Positions 13,838 to 23,251 of a stretch of 47,145 bases of DNA are shown here, piece after piece (within the stretch, counting starts at the first letter, position 1; every line of letters begins with the position of its first letter). The position numbers and the translations under genes are program-made. The stretch lies in assembly GCA_938075455.1 (NCBI GenBank), contig CALJHN010000018.1, forward strand, positions 1 through 47,145, written 5' to 3'. This DNA is from an uncultured Flavobacteriales bacterium. Its GTDB lineage: Bacteria; Bacteroidota; Bacteroidia; Flavobacteriales_D; Parvicellaceae. The notes under the pieces were generated by a model that saw only the letters and a program-made list of their open reading frames with translations, was not told the DNA's origin and searched no databases.

Positions 13838-14455
13838 ATGAAAAATTCAACTCTTATATCCTTTACTTTTATTATTATACTTTTTATTTCTTCCTGTGGA
13901 AATTCTGAAACAAAAAAACAGGAAGCTCCTTTTGAAGTTCAAGTTGTGGATTCCGTTATTAAATCTTTAAATATTAATACTTCAACCAGCACCGTAGAAT
14001 GGAAAGGTGTTATGGTTGGTATATATTCTCATAATGGTTTTGTTTCTATAAAAGAAGGCAATTTAGTTTTGCAAGGAAATACAATTACTGGTGGTTTTAT
14101 TACCATCGACATGGAAACTGTGACTCAATCAGACAGCTTGTACAAAACAGAAGAAAATAAACTAGTAGCCCATTTAGAATCTCCTGATTTTTTTGATGTT
14201 GCCAACTTTCCTACATCAACTTTTGAAATTACAAGTTCAGACTTAAATACTAATAAAGTTTATGGAAATCTTAATGTGAGAGGAATAACGCATGAAGAAG
14301 TTGTAGAAAATGTAGTTTTTGATGGAGAAAAAAATTCTGCAAGCGGAACTTTAAAGTTTGATCGTCAAAAATATGGAGTAGCTTACAAAGGCTCTAAAAA
14401 AGACATGTTAGTTGGCGATGAAGTGGTAATGAAAATTTCACTAAAAACTTATTAA
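13838..14455 (+). CDS. YceI-family lipoprotein
   Basis: The 205-aa product has lipobox ISSCG (Cys 20). The mature domain shows the YceI lipocalin-like pattern: STVEWKGVMVGIYSHNGFVSIKEG, here split as VEWKG and HNGFVSI, GGFITIDMETVTQ, HLESPDFFDVANFPTSTFEI, and GNLNVRGIT, ending with FDRQKYGVAYKG. YceI proteins bind long isoprenoid or lipid molecules in a beta barrel. As a lipoprotein it should sit in the outer or inner membrane facing the periplasm. It is convergent with the next gene, 3 bp apart. Confidence 0.9.
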   Translation: MKNSTLISFTFIIILFISSCGNSETKKQEAPFEVQVVDSVIKSLNINTSTSTVEWKGVMVGIYSHNGFVSIKEGNLVLQGNTITGGFITIDMETVTQSDSLYKTEENKLVAHLESPDFFDVANFPTSTFEITSSDLNTNKVYGNLNVRGITHEEVVENVVFDGEKNSASGTLKFDRQKYGVAYKGSKKDMLVGDEVVMKISLKTY

Positions 14456-14458
14456 TTA

Positions 14459-16192
14459 CTATTTTCCAACGTAAAATTTGATTGTTTTTTCACTCTTGTT
14501 ACCCAACTTATCAATGGCTTGAATTTTAACTTCATATAGTTTGTTCTTTAAAAATGTATTTAGCTCTGAAATATCTAGAGAAGAGCCACTTGAATAAGGA
14601 ACTAGCTTTCCATTTCCAATAGAATAAAGAATTTTATCAGTCCCTACCTTTTCATCAGTTGCTCCTAAATACAATCTAGTATAATTTGGATAAATATTTA
14701 AATTTTCCCCATTTTTATTTTTGGTTCCAGATGGTTCGATACTAAAATTATGAAATATTTCTGGTGGGGTATTATCTACATGGCATTTACTTTTCCTATT
14801 GTCATGAACATTATTTACATTATCAATTGAATAAAAATTTATAACATGCTTTCCTTCGCTCTCAACAACAAAAGAGCTGTAGTCTTTCATTGCTTCACTA
14901 TCGATAGAATATAAGGTGTTTTTAACTCCAGACTCACTATCTTTAGAATTTAAAATCACTTTGGTTTTATTAGAGATAAATAACTCTCCATTTTTGAAAA
15001 ACTGTGGCGAACCATATTTAATCCAGGTTTGAGGAGGATTATTGTCTAAAAACACAGTTTTGTAATAATTTTTAGATAAATTCTCCACATTATCAATTGC
15101 ATCGTACTTAATGCTGTAAAGCCCTTGCTTATTAGGTAATTTAAAATTTCCTGAATATGTTTTCCTATCTTTACCATTTATTCTGTAATGAATATTTTTC
15201 ACACCTGCTTTATTGTCATTTGAAGAAAGTTTAAATTCAGTTCTTTCACTTACGTAATTATATTTTCCAAGAAATAAATCACCAACAATATCTAGTTTTG
15301 AAACTGGAGCAATTTTATCTAGATAAAAAGAAAATGTTTTGGCACTTTCTAATTCACTATTTTCAACATTATCATTTGACCAATATTTTAAAATATGATT
15401 TCCATCTTTTAAATTTGATAACTTGATTTGAGTACTATAGTTTAAGTTATTGGACTCGTCAAAAGCATAAAAAGTGTTTTTAACACCAGATAAGTTATCA
15501 TCAGATGATATTTTAAAAGAACTTGTTGGCGACAGTATAGTTTCTTGATAAACAATTCCAATTATGGAATGTTCAGTTGAAGGCGGAGTTAAATCAACTG
15601 TAAATTTCTTATTTCTTATTTTTTCAGAGTTACCAACATTATCTGATGAATAGTAGAACAAATCAATTTCTCCTTCTTTGTCCATTTGTAAGCTTGAACT
15701 ATATTCTTTGAATCCATCAGAACTGAGGGTATAATATGTATTTTCTAATCCAGATCCATAATCCTTTGCATTTAATTCCACAAAAAGACCTTTTCCAAAA
15801 TAATTTTTTTTGGAACTGTATCTAGGAGCGTTCTTAAAGAATGATTTTGTTTTTGGTGCTAAACCATCAGCATATATTTCGTACAAAATTTCTTGCTTTG
15901 GAGAAGCTATTTTTTTGGTTTTGCCATCTACTGCCCATTTACTTCTTATATAGTTAATTCCTTCAGTATCTAAATACATTGGATTGGTATAGTCTTTGGA
16001 TGATTTACTGTTTAAAGTGTGGTTTTCACCGTTTGGTTCTACAGAAAATTTTAAGTAAAGTGGCAAAGATTTTTGAACATAAGTATTATCATTATTGATA
16101 TAAACTCTCTTTTGATGATCTAGCTTTGATGTGTTCTGAGAAATAATCATTAAAGGAATAAAAAAAAGTATTGATATATATATGTTTTTCAT
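14459..16192 (-). CDS. Exported protein with OmpL47-type beta repeats
   Basis: The 577-aa product starts with a signal peptide (to ~residue 18, MIISQ). It then carries at least five repeats of ~80-90 aa of the OmpL47-type pattern: DxxSGxKNTxYxID, KxYSS, EGxHxIxYYSxDNVxNxE, followed by FxxDxTPP (for example SGLENTYYTLSS, VDLTPPSTEHSI, SGVKNTFYAFDE, FLDNNPPQTWI). In other bacteria such domains occur in surface proteins that bind extracellular matrix or glycans. No T9SS domain is present, so it is probably periplasmic or associated with the outer membrane. Confidence 0.82.
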   Translation of the reverse strand: MKNIYISILFFIPLMIISQNTSKLDHQKRVYINNDNTYVQKSLPLYLKFSVEPNGENHTLNSKSSKDYTNPMYLDTEGINYIRSKWAVDGKTKKIASPKQEILYEIYADGLAPKTKSFFKNAPRYSSKKNYFGKGLFVELNAKDYGSGLENTYYTLSSDGFKEYSSSLQMDKEGEIDLFYYSSDNVGNSEKIRNKKFTVDLTPPSTEHSIIGIVYQETILSPTSSFKISSDDNLSGVKNTFYAFDESNNLNYSTQIKLSNLKDGNHILKYWSNDNVENSELESAKTFSFYLDKIAPVSKLDIVGDLFLGKYNYVSERTEFKLSSNDNKAGVKNIHYRINGKDRKTYSGNFKLPNKQGLYSIKYDAIDNVENLSKNYYKTVFLDNNPPQTWIKYGSPQFFKNGELFISNKTKVILNSKDSESGVKNTLYSIDSEAMKDYSSFVVESEGKHVINFYSIDNVNNVHDNRKSKCHVDNTPPEIFHNFSIEPSGTKNKNGENLNIYPNYTRLYLGATDEKVGTDKILYSIGNGKLVPYSSGSSLDISELNTFLKNKLYEVKIQAIDKLGNKSEKTIKFYVGK

Positions 16193-16302
16193 TGTTACAA
16201 AATTAATTTAAGTAATTTTTCTAAAACTATAAAAAAAAATTAGATTAGAGAAATTTCTTTAAAATCATATGCAACATTTATAAACTGAGTATTTATTGGG
16301 TA
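16193..16302. other. Intergenic region, nothing assigned
   Basis: 110 bp upstream of the OmpL47-type gene, AT-rich with a run of As at 16230-16238. It presumably contains that gene's promoter, but no clear boxes are seen. Confidence 0.25.
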
Positions 16303-16505
16303 TTAAATTCTAGAGTTTTTTATTTTTTTGTCTTCTCTAGGACAGCGATTATAAATAATTAATCCATTTAAGAAATTTCTAAAAATCTGGTTCTGACAAC
16401 ACATATAATTAGGATGATCTTTTGCTCTAAAAAAAGCCCCCAATCGCTTTTGGAAACTTTAAAGTCAACCATTGACAATACCTTTACAAAATCATCATCC
16501 TTCAT
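16303..16505 (-). pseudogene. Small gene broken by a one-base deletion
   Basis: From ATG 16503-16505 the frame reads MKDDDFVKVLSMV, DFKVSKSDWG, then meets a run of Gs at ~16438-16442. If one G is added, translation continues AFFRAKDHPNYMCCQNQ, IFRNFLNGLIIYNR, CPREDKKIKNSRI to a TAA at 16303-16305, 67 residues in all. Without it the frame ends soon after. The composition of the second half (Cys-Cys, Arg, Trp/Phe) is protein-like. The cause may be a true frameshift or a sequencing slip in the G run. Family unknown. Confidence 0.5.
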
Positions 16506-16594
16506 CTTTAATACAACGCAAAATCTTTAAAATATGGTTATTTGTAAACCCCATTATTTTATTATTAAAGAACGCGATTGATTGATAATTAGAT

Positions 16595-17164
16595 CTACTT
16601 ATATTCTTCTACTTTATTAGCTTTTTTCTTAATTAATATTTTTTTGAGTTTCATTAAAAAAATTGCATCGTAAAATAGCAAATATCCGCCCTGCAAAATA
16701 AGAGAGTTGCCATATCCTTTATTCATGGAATATTCTGAATTATTTTTTTGAGCATTATTTTTAAGTAAAAGACCTGTAACCATATATGCCAAATCCAGAC
16801 CCATATTAATGATAATACTTTTTTCTGCTTTTTTCTTTTTGTAATACAAGGTATTCATGTCCCAAGGTTTCTTACTGTCTTTATTTACTATGACATGACC
16901 TAAACCCGCGATACCTACATTCAATAAATTCCAACTGAAATTCATTTGATGAAAATGTTCAGTAGTAGATTCAGGACTAAAAAGATTTTTTGTAGCTAAA
17001 GGACTGTAAACAAGATTGCCAACAGACCATCCCGAAAGAAGAGATAGAGATTGCTGTTGTTTTTTGTAAAATAAATCGTGAATACTTGTGCTATCTTGTG
17101 ATTTTAAAGTTAATGGTAAATAGAAAACCATTGTTAAAGGGACTAAAAACTTTATATATTTCAT
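16595..17164 (-). CDS. Membrane protein of unknown function
   Basis: The product is 189 aa with a signal peptide (to ~residue 22, LKSQD). A helical segment with GWSVGNLVYSPLA follows, then FHQMNFSWNLLNVGIAGLGHV (~residues 70-90, here given in part), a basic stretch, and two hydrophobic helices (IIINMGLDLAYMVTGLLL and LLFYDAIFLMKL). The pattern WxxGN then FHxMNxxWNxxN is one I associate with an uncharacterised Bacteroidota family (possibly DUF6992), not confirmed. It is monocistronic. Confidence 0.7.
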   Translation of the reverse strand: MKYIKFLVPLTMVFYLPLTLKSQDSTSIHDLFYKKQQQSLSLLSGWSVGNLVYSPLATKNLFSPESTTEHFHQMNFSWNLLNVGIAGLGHVIVNKDSKKPWDMNTLYYKKKKAEKSIIINMGLDLAYMVTGLLLKNNAQKNNSEYSMNKGYGNSLILQGGYLLFYDAIFLMKLKKILIKKKANKVEEYK

Positions 17165-17252
17165 TTAAATTCTTTTAAACAATTTAATGTAATTCTTTGA
17201 TTAAAATCAGAAATGTTCAACAATAACTAATTAAAGTTTCTTTTAAATGAGC

Positions 17253-17282
17253 AAAAAAAAAGCCCATCAAATACGACAGGCT
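17253..17282 (-). terminator. Rho-independent terminator of the cold-shock gene
   Basis: On the minus strand AGCCTGTC pairs with GATGGGCT (8 bp including two G-T pairs) around the loop GTATTT, followed by nine Ts. It starts 32 bp after the cold-shock stop codon. Confidence 0.85.
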
Positions 17283-17313
17283 CAATCAATGAAATTATTT
17301 TAAAGTAAGAATT

Positions 17314-17505
17314 TTAATCTACTCTGACATTAATTGCATTCAACCCTTTTGGGCTTTCCTCAACATCATAACTTACTTTATCACCTTCGTGAATATCTTC
17401 CGATAATCCATTCTTGTGTACAAATACGTCTTTTCCACCATCTTCAGGTGTAATGAATCCAAATCCTTTGGCATTGTTGAAAAATTTAACTGTTCCGTTA
17501 CTCAT
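17314..17505 (-). CDS. Cold-shock protein (CspA family)
   Basis: The 63-aa single cold-shock domain has both RNA-binding motifs, KGFGFI (residues 13-18) and VFVH (27-30), as in all CspA-type RNA chaperones. The start [10 protein letters not shown] is chosen; an upstream in-frame ATG would add eight non-homologous residues. A possible -7 box lies at 17529-17536 on the minus strand, and a strong terminator follows. Bacterial Csps melt RNA secondary structure, either constitutively or after cold shock. Confidence 0.95.
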   Translation of the reverse strand: MSNGTVKFFNNAKGFGFITPEDGGKDVFVHKNGLSEDIHEGDKVSYDVEESPKGLNAINVRVD

Positions 17506-17528
17506 AGTATATATTTTATAATAAAGCA

Positions 17529-17536
17529 CAAAACTA
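17529..17536 (-). promoter_or_regulatory. Probable -7 box of the cold-shock gene
   Basis: The minus strand reads TAGTTTTG, matching the Bacteroidota -7 consensus TANNTTTG, 24 bp before the start codon. A good -33 TTTG is not present at 19 bp spacing, so the assignment is moderate. Confidence 0.45.
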
Positions 17537-17608
17537 CTATTATTATCTATTTGAAGAGAAAAAAGATCATTTTTTTAATTAAAAACCTGTTGTATTTAAT
17601 AAAATGAA

Positions 17609-19330
17609 TCAAATTCTTGCTTGATACTTATGGAGTTTATAGTATCTTCCTTCTAAAGAAAGTAAATTGTCATGGGTTCCTTTCTCTGCAATCTCTCCAT
17701 TTTCGATAACTAATATTTGGTCTGCCTGTCTAATAGTACTTAACCTATGAGCAATAACAAAAGTTGTTCTCCCTTTCATTAAAGTTTTTAAACTTTCCTG
17801 AATTAAAGACTCACTTTCATTATCGAGATTTGAAGTAGCTTCATCTAAAATAAGTATTCTTGGATTTGCAATAATCGCACGAGCAATAGTTATTCTTTGA
17901 CGTTGGCCCCCAGAAAGTTTCACCCCTCTTTCTCCTATTAGAGTATTTATTCCTTCTTCAAACCTATCAGTAAATTCATGAACATTAGCCGCTCTTATTG
18001 CATCTTGTAATTGCTTATCACTTGCCTTAGGATTGGAAAAAAGAATGTTGTCTCTTATGGTGCCTTCAAACAAAAAATCGTCTTGAAGAACTACTCCCAA
18101 TTTCTTTCTGTAACTCGATAACTTAATTTTAGATAAATCAATTCCATCAACAGTTATTTTTCCAGAGTTGGGATTTAAAAAAGAAGCTGTTAACCCTGCA
18201 ATAGTAGACTTCCCAGAACCAGAAGTTCCGACAAGGGCAGTCATCGATCCTTTTTTAGCTTCGAAAGAAATATTGTGGATGACTTCAGAATCTTCTAAAT
18301 AAGAAAAAGAAACATCTTTAAAAACAACATCACCACTAACAGAATCCAGCTCTATACTTCTTACACTTTCATCTTCTTCTGGACTCATAGACATTATTTC
18401 TTCTGTTCTATCCAAACCTGCAAATGCTTCAGTAAATTGACTTCCAATATTTCCTATTTGAATAATTGGTGCTACTAAAAATGCAATCATTGCAGTATAA
18501 GAAATAAATTCTCCATTATCTAAACCTAAATAGCTTCCAATACCCATAACTCCAGCACTTGCCAAGCCAATCATAAGAACTCCAGAGCTAGCCATTAAAG
18601 CTTGGGCAGTCATGCTTTTTTTGACCAGTTGGAAAATTTCATCTACTCCTTTTGAGAAAATTGTTAGCTCTTGTGCTTCAGCACCAAAACCTTTAATTAC
18701 TCTAATTCCATTTAAAGATTCTGTCAAACGACCAGAAACTTCGGCACTTTTCTTACCTCTTTCTCTAAAAATTGGACGGATATAACCAAATGCTTTTAAA
18801 GCAATTAAAGCAAAAAGAGCCATTGGCAAAAGCACAAAAATTGTTAGTTTGAAACTTATGGTGATTAAATATGTAAAAGCGGCTAAAGATGCCATAATAC
18901 CACCGATAAGCTGGACAAAACCTGTTCCAACTAAATTTCTCACTCCTTCAACATCTGTCATTATTCTAGAAACAAGTGCTCCAGACTTATTGTTGTCAAA
19001 ATAATTAATTGGAAGAGTAAGTACTTTCTTTTGAACTTTAGTCCTCAGTTCTGCAATAAGATGTTGTGCCTCAACGCCGATAAATCTAGTAAGAAGATAA
19101 GAAGTTAAAGAATTGACCAATATTGAAAAAATTACAATTCCTACAATTTGAATAGTCAATTCCATATCTTTTCCTAGAGCATCGTTAACAAAAGTCTTCA
19201 TTATGATTGGTGTAACAAGCCCAGAAGCTTTACTAATAACTATCAAAAAAAGACCAATGAATAATAATTTTTTTCTTGGCCATATAATGGTTTTAAATGC
19301 TTGTCCAAAAGTTACTTTACTTTTACTCAT
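17609..19330 (-). CDS. ABC exporter half-transporter (MsbA/BmrA-like)
   Basis: The 573-aa protein has six membrane helices in the N-terminal ABC-transmembrane domain (~20-310) and an ATPase domain with Walker A GTSGSGKST (~368-376), signature LSGGQRQR (~469-476), Walker B ILILDEATSNLD and switch His in IAHRLST. It works as a homodimer, flipping or exporting a lipid or drug; the substrate cannot be read from sequence. A DNNKSGALVSRIMTDVE coupling motif is typical of lipid flippases. It is monocistronic, 270 bp upstream of the cold-shock start with no shared operon evidence. Confidence 0.92.
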   Translation of the reverse strand: MSKSKVTFGQAFKTIIWPRKKLLFIGLFLIVISKASGLVTPIIMKTFVNDALGKDMELTIQIVGIVIFSILVNSLTSYLLTRFIGVEAQHLIAELRTKVQKKVLTLPINYFDNNKSGALVSRIMTDVEGVRNLVGTGFVQLIGGIMASLAAFTYLITISFKLTIFVLLPMALFALIALKAFGYIRPIFRERGKKSAEVSGRLTESLNGIRVIKGFGAEAQELTIFSKGVDEIFQLVKKSMTAQALMASSGVLMIGLASAGVMGIGSYLGLDNGEFISYTAMIAFLVAPIIQIGNIGSQFTEAFAGLDRTEEIMSMSPEEDESVRSIELDSVSGDVVFKDVSFSYLEDSEVIHNISFEAKKGSMTALVGTSGSGKSTIAGLTASFLNPNSGKITVDGIDLSKIKLSSYRKKLGVVLQDDFLFEGTIRDNILFSNPKASDKQLQDAIRAANVHEFTDRFEEGINTLIGERGVKLSGGQRQRITIARAIIANPRILILDEATSNLDNESESLIQESLKTLMKGRTTFVIAHRLSTIRQADQILVIENGEIAEKGTHDNLLSLEGRYYKLHKYQARI

Positions 19331-19418
19331 ACTAATTTTTAATTATTTCTCAAATGTATTATTAAAAGCATTCCATTAATTTGATGTTTGAAAATTAAAT
19401 ATTAAAAAAAATAATTAT

Positions 19419-19434
19419 TCAATGCGCGCATTGA
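19419..19434. promoter_or_regulatory. Perfect 16-bp palindrome upstream of the T9SS cargo operon
   Basis: TCAATGCGCGCATTGA is a perfect palindrome, unusually GC-rich for this intergenic DNA, 35 bp before the start of the arylsulfotransferase gene. It is followed by an AT-rich stretch (TATTTTTATATATTTATTTT) where the -7 region would lie. This is a good candidate operator for a dimeric regulator; the regulator is not in the window. Confidence 0.55.
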
Positions 19435-19469
19435 GTATTTTTATATATTTATTTTAAACTATATAAAAA

Positions 19470-20996
19470 ATGAATAAAATTCTATTTATTATTCTGGCAA
19501 TTATTCAAATTTCAATATTTAGTCAAGACTTTAATGGATTTGCTCTATACAATAGGCAAAACCAAAACACTGCCTATTTAATTGACAAGGATGGAAGTAT
19601 TGCCAAAACTTGGAATTGTAATGTTGCTTGCAATTACACTGTTCTTTTAAAAGAAAATGGAAATATTATAAGAGGAGGAAAATATGCTTCCAATCAACTC
19701 AACGGAGCAGCTATTGGTGGTATGGTTCAAGAAATAGATCCTTCTGGAGGAATAGTATGGGAATATATTTATTCTAATGCAGATCATTGTTCTCACCACG
19801 ATATTTGCCTAGTTGGAGATAATGTAATGTTAATTGCTTGGGAAGTAAAGACAGTAAGCGAATTAACACAAGCAGGCTATGACGGGGCCACAACTTCAAA
19901 ATGGCCAACTCACTTTGTGGAAATTGCTCAAAATGGAAGTGGTGGACAAATAGTGTGGGAATGGCATATTTGGGATCATCTTATACAAGACCATGATTCA
20001 AGCAAAGACAATTTTGGAGTAATTTCTAACCATCCTGAACTTATAGATATTAATATGATTTCCGCTACAGGAGGTGGTCCTACAGGCATGAATAGCGGGG
20101 ATTGGTTTCATATAAACGGAATAGACTACAATGCAGATTTAGACCAAATTGCATTTTCATCTAGACATGCAAGTGAAGTATATATAATTGACCATAGTAC
20201 AACCACTAGCGAAGCAGCAACTCACTCTGGTGGAAATTCAGGAAAAGGAGGTGACATTTTATACAGGTGGGGCAACCCTTCCAATTATGGACTTTCAGGA
20301 AATCAAATAATTCCTGACGCAGTACATGATATTAGATGGATTGAAAATGATGGAAGACCTTATGGTGGTTACCTTCAAATATTTAATAATAAAGGAATTA
20401 ATAATACTCAGTCTACTGTGGAAGTTTTTCTAGCCCCGTTAGATTCTACAAATGGAAATAATTATTTTAGAACTTCTGGACAAGCATTTGGACCTGCATC
20501 CTACGATTCTAGATATGTTTGTCAGTATTCTGCTCCAGGACAGTCTTCAGCTGATAGAATGTCTAATGGAAATATTTTTGTGAATACTTCTGGCGGACAA
20601 GGAGGAGCAGGAATAATGTATGAAGTAGACCAAAACGATAATATTGTTTGGCAATATAATGGTGGAGGACCTGCAAAAGCATTTAGATACGAATGTGAAT
20701 ATCCTGGAATAATTTCACTACTTAACAACCCATGTAGTGTTGGAACAGAAAATACAAAAGATTCGAAATTCTCTATTTACCCCAACCCTTCCAAAGGGGT
20801 ATTCAATTTTGATGGTTTAAGTAAATCAGCTAGCATTAATATTTTTAATGTATATGGGAAATTATTACCTATTAAAATTAGTAATACAGAACTTGATCTT
20901 TCTAACCAGCCTAATGGAATTTATTTGGTCAAGATTCAAGATTCCAAGGGAGTTTTCTACACTGATAAAATAATTCTTGACAAAAATGAATTTTAG
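19470..20996 (+). CDS. T9SS-exported arylsulfotransferase-family protein
   Basis: The 508-aa product has a signal peptide (to ~residue 18, ISIFSQD). The ~390-residue body is a propeller of the arylsulfate sulfotransferase (ASST) family: NQNTAYLIDKDGSIAKTWN, GGMVQEIDPSGGIVWEY, HHDICLVGDNVMLIAWE, DWFHINGIDYNADLDQI, SSRHASEVYIIDHST, MSNGNIFVNTSGG. Candidate catalytic histidines are in HCSHHD and WFHING. ASSTs transfer sulfate between phenolic compounds without PAPS. The C-terminal T9SS type A domain (SIYPNPSKGVFNFDG to the end) sends it to the surface or medium. First gene of a three-gene operon; it overlaps the next by 11 bp. Confidence 0.85.
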   Translation: MNKILFIILAIIQISIFSQDFNGFALYNRQNQNTAYLIDKDGSIAKTWNCNVACNYTVLLKENGNIIRGGKYASNQLNGAAIGGMVQEIDPSGGIVWEYIYSNADHCSHHDICLVGDNVMLIAWEVKTVSELTQAGYDGATTSKWPTHFVEIAQNGSGGQIVWEWHIWDHLIQDHDSSKDNFGVISNHPELIDINMISATGGGPTGMNSGDWFHINGIDYNADLDQIAFSSRHASEVYIIDHSTTTSEAATHSGGNSGKGGDILYRWGNPSNYGLSGNQIIPDAVHDIRWIENDGRPYGGYLQIFNNKGINNTQSTVEVFLAPLDSTNGNNYFRTSGQAFGPASYDSRYVCQYSAPGQSSADRMSNGNIFVNTSGGQGGAGIMYEVDQNDNIVWQYNGGGPAKAFRYECEYPGIISLLNNPCSVGTENTKDSKFSIYPNPSKGVFNFDGLSKSASINIFNVYGKLLPIKISNTELDLSNQPNGIYLVKIQDSKGVFYTDKIILDKNEF

Positions 20997-23250
20997 GCTT
21001 TTTATTTCATTATGTAGTTTTTTATTTATCAATAATTTATTTTGTCAGAGCTTTTATAAAACTGATTCTTTAAGAGAGATTAAATTTTATTTTGACCAGC
21101 CTAATTGGAAAAACCTTCTAGATAGTCTGTACGTTTTAGGTGACCAGCAGAGAATATTAGCCACTATTAAAATTGATGGAAATCAATACGATAGTGTTGG
21201 AATAAGATACAAAGGATATAGTTCGGTAAACATTACACAAATTAAAAATCCATTCAATGTGAAATTGGATTATATAATTGATGACCAAGAGTTTCAAGGA
21301 TTTAACAAAATAAAGTTGAGTAATTGTATTCATGACCCTTCATTTATAAGAGAAGTACTTTCTTACCAAATAGCCAGAAAATACATGCCTTCTCCTGAAG
21401 CTAATTTTGTCAATTTATATATTAACGATACGCTTTGGGGACTCTATTCCAACGTAGAATCTGTAAATAAAGATTTTCTTAGTAAGCATTACCAATCTAG
21501 GAATAATTCATTTTTCAAATGCAACCCTACTAGTTTGAATCTATTTGGAGAAAATTCTAATTTAAGCTTGTCGCCAGGAAACGATTCTTTGAATTACGGA
21601 AATTTTTATACGATTAAATCCGATTTTGGATGGAGTGACTTGTATTTCTTAATTGATACGCTTAATAATTTTAAAAGCTCTATTAATCAGGTTTTAAATG
21701 TAGATAGAACTTTGTGGATGCATGCTTTAAATTACAGCATGGTAAATTTAGACAGCTATATTGGTTATGCTCAAAACTATTATTTATACAAAGATAATGC
21801 TGGAAGATTCAATCCAATATTATGGGATTTAAATATGTCTTTTGGAAGTTTTAGATTAACTGACGCGTCTAGCTTTTTTTCTGGATTTACCATACCACAA
21901 GCTAAGACATTAGATCCCTTAAGTCACCTTTACGATGTTTCTGTATTCCCCAGACCTCTAATGAGAAATATTTTTGAAGATAACAGAAATAAAAAAATGT
22001 ACATAGCACATTTAAAAACAATTATGGAGGAAAACTTTGCCAATTTAAATTATTTAGATAGCGCAAATAAAATGTATAATACCATAGATCAAAGTGTTTT
22101 TTTAGATTCCAATAAATTTTATAGCTATCTCCATTTTCAAATCAACCTAGATTCTACAGTCAATAATATTATTGACTATCCTGGAATAAGTGATTTAATG
22201 TATAATAGATTTAACTATTTAAACAATTATTCTGGTTATACCCATAACCTAGCCATAGACTCAGTAAGAGAATCTTCCAATAGTTTATCCATTGGAGACG
22301 ATTTATGGATAACTGCAAAAGTAGAAGATGCCAATGACGTAATTTTATTTTTCAGGTCTTCCAATTATGATATTTTTCAAGAAATTACCATGTTAGACGA
22401 CGGCAATAATAACGATGGAATTTCTGGGGACTCTATATACGGAGCCAAAATAAGCAATATTGGAAATCAAACACAGTATTATTTATATGCAGAAAATGAT
22501 AGTTCAGGTCAATTCTCTCCAAAAAGAGCTGCTTATGAGTTTTATCAATATGTTTTGCCCATTAATAGCGGAGAAATAGCAATAAATGAATTATTAGCAA
22601 TAAATGACAATGTAGTACAAAGTGAATATGGAGAATTTTCAGATTGGATAGAATTACATAACAATACCAATGCTACCATTGCTACCAACGATTTATTTAT
22701 AACTGACAACAGCAATAATTTACAAAAGTGGAGACTGCCAAATTACAGTTTACCGCCTAATGGGTATCTTATTTTATGGGCAGATGAAAGAAGCAATCAA
22801 GGTGGGTTACATACTAATTTTAGACTTTCTAATAATGGAGAACAAATCGTTCTTTCTAATTCTTTGGGTCAAATTATTGATTCTATTACCTTTCCAAACC
22901 AATCCACCAATGTTTCCTATGCAAGAATTCCTAACGGAACTGGCTCTTTTGTATACAACACCCCTTCTTTTAATTACAATAACGATTTTGCAAGCATTGG
23001 TCAAAATAACCAATTTCAATTCAAATGCTATCCAAATCCTTTTCAAAATAGTTTAAATATTTTTTTAGATAATAAGAAGAAAACAAATGTTTTTATTTAC
23101 GACATTCATGGCAAAATAATAAAAGAGAAAATGATAGAATCTGGTAAAAATGAAATTGTACTGAACACCTCCACCTTAAAAAATGGAATGTATTTAGTTC
23201 TTTTAAAGAATTCTCAAAATATTTCCATTCAAAAAATTATTAAAAACTAA
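20986..23250 (+). CDS. T9SS-exported CotH-kinase-like protein with lamin-tail domain
   Basis: Starting at MNFRLFISLCSFLF, the product is 754 aa; an upstream ATG at 20977 adds three residues ahead of the signal peptide. Residues ~20-420 are a CotH-type protein-kinase-like domain: KLSNCIHDPSFIREVLSY, NLYINDTLWGLYSNVESV, NYYLYKDNAGRFNPILWDLN. The WDLN region corresponds to the metal-binding Asp of CotH kinases. Residues ~530-660 form a lamin-tail domain (INELLAINDN, DWIELHNNTNA, SNNGEQIVLSN). A T9SS type A domain ends the protein (KCYPNPFQNSLNIFLD). CotH kinases phosphorylate secreted proteins; the target is unknown. It overlaps its neighbour upstream, and the next gene starts one base after its stop. 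Confidence 0.87.
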   Translation: MNFRLFISLCSFLFINNLFCQSFYKTDSLREIKFYFDQPNWKNLLDSLYVLGDQQRILATIKIDGNQYDSVGIRYKGYSSVNITQIKNPFNVKLDYIIDDQEFQGFNKIKLSNCIHDPSFIREVLSYQIARKYMPSPEANFVNLYINDTLWGLYSNVESVNKDFLSKHYQSRNNSFFKCNPTSLNLFGENSNLSLSPGNDSLNYGNFYTIKSDFGWSDLYFLIDTLNNFKSSINQVLNVDRTLWMHALNYSMVNLDSYIGYAQNYYLYKDNAGRFNPILWDLNMSFGSFRLTDASSFFSGFTIPQAKTLDPLSHLYDVSVFPRPLMRNIFEDNRNKKMYIAHLKTIMEENFANLNYLDSANKMYNTIDQSVFLDSNKFYSYLHFQINLDSTVNNIIDYPGISDLMYNRFNYLNNYSGYTHNLAIDSVRESSNSLSIGDDLWITAKVEDANDVILFFRSSNYDIFQEITMLDDGNNNDGISGDSIYGAKISNIGNQTQYYLYAENDSSGQFSPKRAAYEFYQYVLPINSGEIAINELLAINDNVVQSEYGEFSDWIELHNNTNATIATNDLFITDNSNNLQKWRLPNYSLPPNGYLILWADERSNQGGLHTNFRLSNNGEQIVLSNSLGQIIDSITFPNQSTNVSYARIPNGTGSFVYNTPSFNYNNDFASIGQNNQFQFKCYPNPFQNSLNIFLDNKKKTNVFIYDIHGKIIKEKMIESGKNEIVLNTSTLKNGMYLVLLKNSQNISIQKIIKN

Positions 23251-23251
23251 A

